The notes under the pieces: model-generated | What the model saw: the letters and a program-made list of their open reading frames with translations, nothing else | What the model was told of the DNA's origin: nothing | Databases searched by the model: none | NCBI GenBank assembly: GCA_002309275.1 | Contig: DBXL01000027.1 | Location: 787 to 14,239, forward strand | Origin: Ruminococcaceae bacterium UBA1213 | GTDB taxonomy: Bacteria > Bacillota > Clostridia > Oscillospirales > Acutalibacteraceae | Direction of reading: 5' to 3' | DNA length: 13,453 bases | Position numbers and translations under genes: made by a program | Shown here: positions 7,359 to 13,453 of the stretch, piece after piece | Layout of the letters: each line of letters opens with the position of its first letter | How positions within the stretch are numbered: position 1 is the first letter of the stretch

Positions 7359-8708
7359 TCACTCGACAGTTTCCTTAACTTCTGATATGTTTTCTTCTTT
7401 TGTCACTTTCTCCTTTTTCTTCCAAAACTTCTTCTTTTTATTTTTAGTTTCTTCTTCGGCTGTTTCCTGCTCTTTACGGGCTTTTTCAAGAATCTCTGCA
7501 CGCTTATTGATAAGATAATCCGTTATCACTTCGGCAGATTTTCCCTGATATGCCCAAGTTTCCTTTCGGGCATTCTCAATAGCCTCCATGTGCGAGCCGT
7601 CGTTCATAACCGTGTCAATAAGCTCTTTTATATTTTCAATATTATCTTCCGTAAGCTGTCTGCCGATTTTTTCAAGAGTCGTAAAAGTCCAGAGTTCCCC
7701 GTCTATCCAGCAGGCATCATAAGGCGACCTGTCAAATGACGTATCCGCATATATCACAGGCTTGTTGAAAATAAGAGCATATTCAAATATTACTCCCGAA
7801 AAATCAGATATTAAAATATCCGAACGCCTCAAAACTTCAAAATTGTCATTGTCCCTGTTCCATTCCAATCCGTCACTTTCGGGATATTCCTGCATAAGCT
7901 TTTCCATCAGTTCCTTTTCCGAGGTGAATGACTGGGGGTGAGGGCGGATTATAATGTGATAACCCGTTTTTTTGAGAGCGTCAATGATACTTCCCCCGTA
8001 TTTTCCAAAAATACTGCTTTTTCCCCATGAGGGTGCAAGCAATACTGTGGTTTTGTGTTCGGGGAGCGGTTCGGCATTTTCAAGGCGTTTCTGCATGGAA
8101 TCAAGCCATGTAAGACCGCCTAATAAAAGTTCCTTTGCCGGCAGACCACGCTTCTTTTCCAATTCCCGTATCTGCTCTATCTGATAATCTCCCGAAAGCA
8201 GTACAGCGTCATAATAATCTATGCCAAACATACGGTATATCACTATGTCACTTGACGCATGGGGAATATGAACATAATATTTGACATTCTGGGAACGCTT
8301 CCATTGATACACGTCAAGTCCGGGAGTGGTGGAAAGCATTATATCTGCTTTGAGATAGTTGAGCTTTCCGAAAGCAACGTTTCCTTCACCAATAAAAGTG
8401 CAGGTGACATATTGATATTCTTTTTCCAGTGCGGGATCATCGGGAGAAGCTGTCAGATAGCTTAAAGGCTGCTGACGGCGTTCAAATTCATCGCATATCG
8501 GTTCAAATACATTCCAGTAACGCTTGCTGTCGGAAAATATGACAAACGGGATATAATCATTCATATCATTTTTGGCTTTTGCACCGCCTGTCAGCCAGAA
8601 CTGCATTTTTGAGAATAATACCCTTAAAAGATATACCGCTGCACCTGCTATGCCTATCAGAATGGTGAAAAGCATACTTCCCGTACCGGGATCGATGTAT
8701 AAATTCAT
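7359..8708 (-). CDS. CDP-glycerol glycerophosphotransferase family (TagB/TagF-like), membrane anchored; candidate AEP transferase
   Basis: The protein has 449 residues. Residues about 12-33 form one hydrophobic segment after a YIDPGTGSM start. The rest is a GT-B-like teichoic acid polymerase domain: YYVHIPHASSDI (144-155) at the usual catalytic-histidine region, LLAPSWGK (223-230), RPHP (255-258) and SDFSGVIFEYALIFNKPVIY (301-320), all typical of the Glyphos_transf family. Relatives transfer glycerol- or ribitol-phosphate from CDP-polyols to wall polymers. Beside PntC and the AEP pathway, use of CMP-AEP as donor is a reasonable inference, because both donors present a cytidylyl leaving group. 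The C-terminal 45 residues are a Lys/Glu-rich tail of low complexity. AAGGAG lies 8 nt before the ATG at 8708. The gene follows the YidC-fusion gene after 32 nt and ends 14 nt before pntC. Donor and acceptor are not proven. Confidence 0.82.
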   Translation of the reverse strand: MNLYIDPGTGSMLFTILIGIAGAAVYLLRVLFSKMQFWLTGGAKAKNDMNDYIPFVIFSDSKRYWNVFEPICDEFERRQQPLSYLTASPDDPALEKEYQYVTCTFIGEGNVAFGKLNYLKADIMLSTTPGLDVYQWKRSQNVKYYVHIPHASSDIVIYRMFGIDYYDAVLLSGDYQIEQIRELEKKRGLPAKELLLGGLTWLDSMQKRLENAEPLPEHKTTVLLAPSWGKSSIFGKYGGSIIDALKKTGYHIIIRPHPQSFTSEKELMEKLMQEYPESDGLEWNRDNDNFEVLRRSDILISDFSGVIFEYALIFNKPVIYADTSFDRSPYDACWIDGELWTFTTLEKIGRQLTEDNIENIKELIDTVMNDGSHMEAIENARKETWAYQGKSAEVITDYLINKRAEILEKARKEQETAEEETKNKKKKFWKKKEKVTKEENISEVKETVE

Positions 8709-8740
8709 GTTGAAATCTCCTTTTAAGAAAGTCGCAAATA

Positions 8741-11548
8741 TTAATGGAAATCAAGCTTTTTCCAGTTGCTCAGGTCAAACAAATTATCATGCACAGAGTA
8801 CCACTGGGCAGGCTCGAAAACATTTCCATTGTTTTCCTCAATATCCCACAGCTCCGATAAAATAAGATGCTGTTCCCCCTGCTTGGCATCACTGTTGATA
8901 GGCTTTCCTGTAAAGGGATTGACGGGATTGGAAACAATTCCTTTAAGGGCGATTGTCGGAGTATCGGCATTTGTCATAAATGACATATCCGTTTTAAAGC
9001 CTTTGCTGTTGAAGTCCTTCACGAGAAGAAGCGGGTTATAGTCCAGAACGTCTTTAATGTCATTAGAAGAACCGTCAAAGTCGATTACCATATCATCAAA
9101 ACTGCACAAATCAGGTGCTCCGTGGTCGGCAACAATAATGATTCGTGTATTGTCATAAACACCGTTTTCACGCATATAGTCAAACCATTCTCCCAATCTC
9201 AGCAAAGCTCCCATATTGATATGATAATGTTTCATCTGATACGGTGCTGTAATATGTGCAGTCACTCCGTTATATGTAAAGCGGTCGGAATGGAGCAGGT
9301 CATAAGTTGTGTTGTCAACATAGTATTTTGGTGTGTAGTCAGGTGTCTGAAGAAGCTGTATTTCATGTGTAGTGCTGTTGCTCATCATCAGAAATGTATC
9401 ATGGTCTGTTTTTTCAGCCGCCGTCATGGAACTGAGATTTTTTAAAACGGAATAGCACCCCAAAAAGCCTTCATTCATTCCTATATCCTGGCTCACTCCG
9501 TCATAAGCCTGCCATGCACTTGCAGACGCATCATAATATGTACCATAGTTGTAAAGGAAAGAATGCATGATACAGGGACTTGTTTTCATTATACTGTAAC
9601 AGAAAAAATTTCTTCTCCATACATCTTCAAGTTCCATTACACGTCCTTCTATGTCTTCATGGTGCACCTGACCTTGCTCAACGTTATATGCTTTCATATT
9701 GGGGTATTCGTCAAATATACTTATGTCGGGCACCCATGAATAGTTGGCATAGGTCGGCTCTATGATTGTCACATCATATCCATTTTCACCGAAAAGCGTA
9801 GGCATGACTTTCAAGGCTTCATTATGCTTATCTACAAGCTTTTCCGATGAACGCTTATTCATTTCTTCGGGTGTATATTCATATCCACCATATATTGGCG
9901 GAGCTCCGAAATTCGTTGCCACTCCATAGGAAATGGTATTGGGATAGTATGTAAAACCGTCAAATTTTTCTTTCAGCTCGGGCTTTTCATTGAATATATA
10001 CGGTAAATAACTGCTGATAGCTCTGTCCAACATCAGAACGATTACATTTTTATTGTTTTGGCTGAAATGTATAATCTTTCCAATATCGTCATCTTCCTGT
10101 TCTGCAACAGGCTTATAGTTCTCGACTGCCTTGAGCATATCAGGTTCTGCCGCCTGTATCTTTGAAACGTTGATACCCGACATTCCTATCACCGTAATAA
10201 AAAGGGCTATATATAATGTCTGGACTGTACGCTTGCTTTTTTTCCATATAAAAAACATAATGGCAGATACAATAATGATAGTATAAATATTAATGATGTC
10301 TTCTGTAAAGCTGTATATGGGACTTCTCAAGACCTTGAGGTCAGCCGACAGCGTACCCAGATTGGTTGCAAAAAACATATAATTAATCACTGCACATGCC
10401 GAACACATCCAGATGAATATTTCAAGGAAATTTCTGATAGAAGTATTAGCAAGGTAATAAACCAGCATGAACCATACCATGAAAAATCCCGATGCAAGCA
10501 AAATGGAATTGACAACGTGCAGAAATGGATTATGATAATCCGAAAGTAAAATAAACTCCATAGGTGATGATGCAACCACTGACGAAGGTATCAGTAAGCC
10601 TGTAAGCAGTGTCATGAAAATACAGCCGCTCAAAAACAGACTGAATTTCGGTTTGTGTTGCTGAAAGCGTACACGGAATTTTGAAAACAGCTTTCCGAAA
10701 GAGGACTGACCAAAAGAGGAATGTTTTTTGATGAGTGAAACGAGAATCGGCATCTGACAAAGCAGTCCCGCATCAACGAAAAAGATAAGTATTCTGACAT
10801 TATGGATAAACACCAGTGAAAATATGATAACTGCCGCACCAATGCCTGAAAATACATAATTCATTACATTATGTTTTCCACTGAACTTCATGACAATATT
10901 TTTTACAAGTGAAAACAGATTGTTAATTGTCCAGTAAAGTACAAGTCCTGACGGAGAGTTGTACAGAAGTACAAGAAACAGAATCGCCATGCCGTAAAGC
11001 TGGACTTTATCCTTTGTTCTCAGTCCCTTTGTATATACCGCACTTGAAATAATATTGATAAGCGTCATCACCACAGGCAATAAATTGACCGTAATACCGC
11101 CCAATTTCAGAATCCCGTCAGGTTTTGCCATGTTTTCCAGAAATAAAAATGCAGTGGAAAGTTCACTCAACCCCGAAAGATAATTGTATGCCGCAATAAA
11201 AAACGGTATCTCCAGTATCAGCGGCAGCAATCCCCTTACCGCATAATACGGCTTGTAATCATTCTGACGATAGTAAGTCTGAAGCATCATGAAACGCTCA
11301 TTTCCCGAAAACGTCTTTTTGATATGCTTTATCCAATGTTCCATACGCTTTTCCTGTTCACGTTCCCTGCTCTGTGCGGCATCTGCACGGCAATACAGCG
11401 GCAGCAAAAGAAAATTCACTACCAGACTGAGTAAAATAACGGAAATTCCCGTATTTTTTGTAAACAGCTTTGCATAGAAAAAAACAAACTCATAAATAAT
11501 TGTAAGCGGTTCAATAAAGATTTGAAAAACTGCTTGGGCGAATGACAT
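8741..11548 (-). CDS. YidC/Oxa1-like domain fused to a polytopic membrane region and an alkaline phosphatase/sulfatase-superfamily domain
   Basis: This is a 935-residue protein. Residues about 1-220 resemble the YidC/Oxa1 insertase core: TGISVILLSLVVNFLLLPLY (33-52), a charged hairpin (about 58-95), LLPLILEIPFFIAAYNYLSG (107-126), then LLYNSPSGLVLYWTINNLFS (194-213), the most diagnostic stretch. Further membrane helices are predicted at about 230-272, 302-330, 347-395, 414-434 and 444-464. The extracellular C-terminal domain (about 495-935) has alkaline-phosphatase-superfamily marks: LMLDR with Asp508, a probable Thr545 nucleophile in VATNFGAPP, His728 in NSTTHEI, and DHG with Asp808-His809. 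There is no C/S-x-P-x-R sulfatase motif, so a transferase or phosphohydrolase like LtaS or EptA is more likely than a sulfatase. The conserved YidC groove arginine is Asn45. First operon gene. ATG at 11548 is preferred because GAGGTG sits 6 nt upstream; a GTG at 11557 lies within that site. Function unknown. Confidence 0.85.
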   Translation of the reverse strand: MSFAQAVFQIFIEPLTIIYEFVFFYAKLFTKNTGISVILLSLVVNFLLLPLYCRADAAQSREREQEKRMEHWIKHIKKTFSGNERFMMLQTYYRQNDYKPYYAVRGLLPLILEIPFFIAAYNYLSGLSELSTAFLFLENMAKPDGILKLGGITVNLLPVVMTLINIISSAVYTKGLRTKDKVQLYGMAILFLVLLYNSPSGLVLYWTINNLFSLVKNIVMKFSGKHNVMNYVFSGIGAAVIIFSLVFIHNVRILIFFVDAGLLCQMPILVSLIKKHSSFGQSSFGKLFSKFRVRFQQHKPKFSLFLSGCIFMTLLTGLLIPSSVVASSPMEFILLSDYHNPFLHVVNSILLASGFFMVWFMLVYYLANTSIRNFLEIFIWMCSACAVINYMFFATNLGTLSADLKVLRSPIYSFTEDIINIYTIIIVSAIMFFIWKKSKRTVQTLYIALFITVIGMSGINVSKIQAAEPDMLKAVENYKPVAEQEDDDIGKIIHFSQNNKNVIVLMLDRAISSYLPYIFNEKPELKEKFDGFTYYPNTISYGVATNFGAPPIYGGYEYTPEEMNKRSSEKLVDKHNEALKVMPTLFGENGYDVTIIEPTYANYSWVPDISIFDEYPNMKAYNVEQGQVHHEDIEGRVMELEDVWRRNFFCYSIMKTSPCIMHSFLYNYGTYYDASASAWQAYDGVSQDIGMNEGFLGCYSVLKNLSSMTAAEKTDHDTFLMMSNSTTHEIQLLQTPDYTPKYYVDNTTYDLLHSDRFTYNGVTAHITAPYQMKHYHINMGALLRLGEWFDYMRENGVYDNTRIIIVADHGAPDLCSFDDMVIDFDGSSNDIKDVLDYNPLLLVKDFNSKGFKTDMSFMTNADTPTIALKGIVSNPVNPFTGKPINSDAKQGEQHLILSELWDIEENNGNVFEPAQWYSVHDNLFDLSNWKKLDFH

Positions 11549-11585
11549 CAAAAGCACCTCGATAATTAAAATATGATTTCCATTA

Positions 11586-11608
11586 GTGAATTACCCGAAA
11601 AAATTCAC
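11586..11608 (-). promoter_or_regulatory. Hairpin in the phosphonate operon leader
   Basis: GTGAATT (11602-11608) and AATTCAC (11586-11592) can pair on the minus strand around a 9-nt loop. The element lies between the predicted transcription start (about 11615) and the first start codon. No T run follows it, so it is not a terminator. It could be an operator or an RNA-stability element; a role is not shown. Confidence 0.35.
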
Positions 11609-11621
11609 ACATAACTATTAT

Positions 11622-11650
11622 ATTTTATCATATACATATATAAATGTCCA
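11622..11650 (-). promoter_or_regulatory. Promoter of the six-gene phosphonate operon
   Basis: TGGACA (11645-11650), 17 nt, then TAAAAT (11622-11627) on the minus strand, with TG one base before the -10 (extended -10). It sits between the ldh terminator and the YidC-fusion gene, giving a leader of about 65 nt. No other comparably good promoter was noticed within the operon. This suggests housekeeping-sigma transcription of all six genes. Confidence 0.75.
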
Positions 11651-11671
11651 GAATATATTTTTATTTTACCT

Positions 11672-11704
11672 AAAAAACAGCACAGCCTTTTTTATAAGCT
11701 GTGC
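11672..11704 (-). terminator. Terminator of the lactate dehydrogenase gene
   Basis: GCACAGC (minus strand, 11698-11704) pairs with GCTGTGC (11680-11686). The loop is 11 nt. TG and six T follow (11672-11677). It begins 9 nt after the ldh stop codon and separates ldh from the phosphonate operon. Confidence 0.85.
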
Positions 11705-11713
11705 CGCCTTGCA

Positions 11714-12676
11714 TTAACTATTTTCGGTTTCCATCACGTCATGTATGACTGCATGGAGAGTTTCAGCAGATTTTCTCAGCTCCTGCTGCTCAAAGTAACT
11801 CAAGTCTATCGGTACACTTGATTCTACACCATTTTTACCCACAATGGCAGGCATACTCAATGCTACATCATCAATGCCCATACTGCCATGCTGTATGAAC
11901 GATACAGGCAAAATGGACTTTTCATCACGCATGATTGCTTCACATATACGCTTTACAGACATTGCTATGCCATAATAAGTCGCATGTTTTTTCTCTATAA
12001 TCTTATAGGCACTGTTCTTTACATCTTCCGCTATCTTCTTCATGGCTGCCTGGTGATTGTAATGTCCCCTCATCTCGCAGAAATTGTTGATAGGTATGCC
12101 TGATACATTGGCACTGCTCCATGCGGCAATTTCACTGTCGCCATGCTCTCCAATAATAAACGCATGAACAGAACGGCTGTCAACATCAAGATGTTCACCC
12201 AATATAAATTTCAGCCTTGCGGAATCCAATACCGTTCCCGAACCGAATACCCTGTTTTCCGGATAGCCCGACAGCTTTGCTGCCGCATATGTCAGCACAT
12301 CTACCGGATTGGCAACTATCAAAAGTATCGCTTCTTTATTGTTCTCCGCTATCTGAGGAATAATTGAACGGAATATCCCTACATTCTTCTTCACTAAATC
12401 CAGACGTGTTTCACCGGGTTTCTGACCTGCTCCGGCCGTTACAATAATAATCGCTGCATCAGAAAGGTCTTTATAGTCCCCTGCATATATCGTCATGGGC
12501 TTCGCAAACGGCAGACCATGACTTATATCAAGTGCTTCACCTTCTGCTTTGAGATGGTCAGCATCTATGAGTACCATTTCCGAAAAAAGTCCGCTCTGCA
12601 TGAGTGCAAATGCCGATGCTGCCCCTACAAATCCACAGCCTACGATTGCCGCTTTCCTGTTATTTATACTGCTCAT
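11714..12676 (-). CDS. ldh: L-lactate dehydrogenase
   Basis: This 320-residue cytoplasmic enzyme reduces pyruvate to L-lactate with NADH, regenerating NAD during fermentation. GCGFVG (13-18) is the nucleotide-binding glycine motif. GAGQKPGETRLD (82-93) carries the Gln that favours lactate over malate dehydrogenase and the substrate-loop arginine. VANPVD (121-126), LDSARLK (150-156) and GEHGD with catalytic His178 complete the active site. The start at 12676 has CGGAGG 7 nt upstream; the frame extends 17 codons farther, but that extension would run through the promoter -10 and has no ribosome site. It is a single-gene unit with its own promoter and terminator, between rnpB and the phosphonate operon. 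No sign of truncation. Confidence 0.96.
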   Translation of the reverse strand: MSSINNRKAAIVGCGFVGAASAFALMQSGLFSEMVLIDADHLKAEGEALDISHGLPFAKPMTIYAGDYKDLSDAAIIIVTAGAGQKPGETRLDLVKKNVGIFRSIIPQIAENNKEAILLIVANPVDVLTYAAAKLSGYPENRVFGSGTVLDSARLKFILGEHLDVDSRSVHAFIIGEHGDSEIAAWSSANVSGIPINNFCEMRGHYNHQAAMKKIAEDVKNSAYKIIEKKHATYYGIAMSVKRICEAIMRDEKSILPVSFIQHGSMGIDDVALSMPAIVGKNGVESSVPIDLSYFEQQELRKSAETLHAVIHDVMETENS

Positions 12677-12709
12677 AAAATTACCTCCGTTACTATAATT
12701 ACAAAAATT

Positions 12710-12738
12710 ATTATACACCAAATCCATATAAAATACAA
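12710..12738 (-). promoter_or_regulatory. Promoter of ldh
   Basis: TTGTAT (12733-12738), 17 nt, TATAAT (12710-12715) on the minus strand, immediately after the rnpB terminator. It gives a short leader of about 25-30 nt before the ldh start. I looked for a NAD-dependent Rex-type operator and found none I would defend. Confidence 0.8.
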
Positions 12739-12760
12739 TGATTTATATAAAAAATTACAC

Positions 12761-12808
12761 AAAAAAACGACATTGACCTTTTTTAAAAAAAAGCCAATGT
12801 CATTTTTT
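12761..12808 (-). terminator. Terminator of rnpB, possibly bidirectional
   Basis: A stem of about 15 bp with G-U pairs and a GACATTG/CAATGTC base (12769-12801) is closed by A/T runs. On the minus strand it is followed by seven T (12761-12767). On the plus strand it is followed by six T (12803-12808). It lies about 20 nt after the RNase P RNA 3' end. Confidence 0.88.
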
Positions 12809-12822
12809 CTGTGTGTGAAGGC

Positions 12823-13174
12823 GACGGAGTGAAACGATAAGCCGGGTTCTGTCGTGAACAGCCATCTATCTTGGCAGCCCGTTGCCGGCACTGCTCAATG
12901 CCACCTATTCAAAGCCGTCGGGCAGACGTTAATGCTTTACTGCGGTGTTGCTCCGGATAGGGTTTACAGGCTCCCTCAGTCACCTGAGGGAGCGGTGAGC
13001 TCTTACCTCGCCTTTCCACCCTTACCCATGCACGCATGGGCGGTATATCTCTGTTGCACTTTCCCTGAGGTCGCCCTCGGCGGCCGTTAGCCGTTATCCT
13101 TGCCCTGTGGAGCCCGGACTTTCCTCAAATGCAGCCTTTCGGCTTACACTCGCAGCTGTTTATCTCACTCCATC
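12823..13174 (-). ncRNA. rnpB: RNase P RNA, bacterial type A
   Basis: This is the catalytic RNA that removes 5' leaders from tRNA precursors. On the minus strand GAGGAAAGTCCGGGCTCC (13109-13126) is the conserved CR-I region. ACAGAA (12847-12852), followed by CCCGGCTTATC, is the conserved 3' region. The ends pair over 12 bp (13163-13174 with 12823-12834, including G-U) to form helix P1, which sets the limits at about 352 nt. A perfect 10-bp hairpin with a GTGA tetraloop (12970-12993) fits P12. The overall layout fits type A rather than the Bacillus type B. It has its own promoter and terminator. Small reading frames inside it are not genes. Confidence 0.96.
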
Positions 13175-13181
13175 AGCTACC

Positions 13182-13210
13182 ATTATATTACACTCTCACC
13201 CAAATGTCAA
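13182..13210 (-). promoter_or_regulatory. Consensus promoter of rnpB
   Basis: TTGACA (13205-13210), 17 nt, TATAAT (13182-13187) on the minus strand matches the sigma-A consensus at all twelve positions. A start about 7 nt downstream falls at the predicted 5' end of RNase P RNA (13174), which supports both calls. Confidence 0.93.
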
Positions 13211-13453
13211 ATGTTTTTCGCTGAATAAATATACAAAAACTCTGTATATTCTTTGTAAGAAAATATATTTTGTAACTATAATTCACTGAAAAATCAAGGA
13301 AAATTCAATTCACATTTGATATAAATTGTGATTTTAAATCTCTCTAATTTTCCGTTATTCACCATATTTTTAATTTTACCGCTTGAAAGTTTTCCGTGAA
13401 CATTCCACAACTTTTCATATCCATTATATAAAATGACAAATTTTATTTAATTG
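13211..13453. other. AT-rich intergenic region upstream of rnpB; no gene seen
   Basis: No reading frame with a ribosome site is visible on either strand. The stretch holds a palindrome AATATACA-n7-TGTATATT (13228-13250), just upstream of the rnpB -35. It also holds a weak rightward promoter-like pair, TTGTAA (13253-13258) and TATAAT (13277-13282), with an 18-nt spacer. Whether a gene starts to the right cannot be judged here. Confidence 0.4.

Noticed and set aside
8741..11548. Reading the YidC fusion's ectodomain as a true sulfatase
   Set aside because: There is no C/S-x-P-x-R formylglycine motif. The likely nucleophile is Thr545, as in LtaS or phosphoethanolamine transferases.
2925..11548. 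The operon as a phosphonate degradation locus
   Set aside because: PEP mutase and phosphonopyruvate decarboxylase are biosynthetic, and no phosphonatase, C-P lyase or phosphonate transporter gene is present.
11549..11621. Riboswitch in the phosphonate operon leader
   Set aside because: The leader is only about 65 nt with one 7-bp hairpin and no terminator or sequestered ribosome site; no known riboswitch pattern is visible.
12677..12727. Longer ldh start giving 337 residues
   Set aside because: The extension would run through the promoter -10 region and lacks a ribosome site. The downstream ATG has CGGAGG and gives the normal length.
12854..13090. A 78-codon plus-strand open frame
   Set aside because: It lies wholly inside the RNase P RNA on the opposite strand and reflects RNA structure, not a protein.
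13253..13282. Rightward promoter TTGTAA-18-TATAAT
   Set aside because: It is imperfect and lies in very AT-rich DNA, where such matches arise by chance; no gene follows within the window.

Overview
The window looks like AT-rich chromosomal DNA from an anaerobic, fermentative Clostridia-type Firmicute, plausibly a Ruminococcus/Oscillospiraceae-like gut bacterium. This is an inference. It rests on purine-rich Shine-Dalgarno sites, a type A RNase P RNA, an L-lactate dehydrogenase, BspA-type leucine-rich repeats and an ECF sigma factor with a long sensor-like extension. Every gene I can support lies on the minus strand, so the text below follows transcription from right to left.

Right end (about 11,670-13,453). 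rnpB (RNase P RNA) has a perfect TTGACA-17-TATAAT promoter and its own terminator. It is followed by a monocistronic L-lactate dehydrogenase gene, also with its own promoter and terminator. This is ordinary housekeeping DNA.

Middle (2,883-11,650). One promoter and one terminator bracket six tightly packed genes. In transcription order they are: a YidC/Oxa1-like membrane domain fused to further membrane helices and an alkaline-phosphatase/sulfatase-superfamily domain; a membrane-anchored CDP-glycerol glycerophosphotransferase-like (TagB/TagF) enzyme; a PntC-like nucleotidyltransferase; a 2-aminoethylphosphonate (AEP) aminotransferase; a phosphoenolpyruvate mutase with an N-terminal cytidylyltransferase-like domain; and phosphonopyruvate decarboxylase. 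Together they encode PEP -> phosphonopyruvate -> phosphonoacetaldehyde -> AEP -> (predicted) CMP-AEP. The CMP-AEP would then be used by the TagF-like transferase on an envelope glycan or lipid, with the YidC-phosphatase-superfamily fusion acting in or outside the membrane. No C-P bond cleaving gene is present, so the operon is read as biosynthetic. The fusion protein is the least explained part and the best candidate for new biology.

Left end (1-2,875). A 789-residue ECF sigma factor is fused, through one predicted membrane segment and a Ser/Glu-rich, EVEK-repeat linker, to a BspA-like leucine-rich-repeat domain. It has its own promoter. Beyond a strong terminator lies the start of a second, conventional ECF sigma factor that runs off the window edge.

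Start codons were chosen from Shine-Dalgarno spacing. Several lie downstream of the longest possible reading frame. No stretch over 300 bases lacks a gene or RNA. I saw no insertion sequences, tRNAs or CRISPR arrays.
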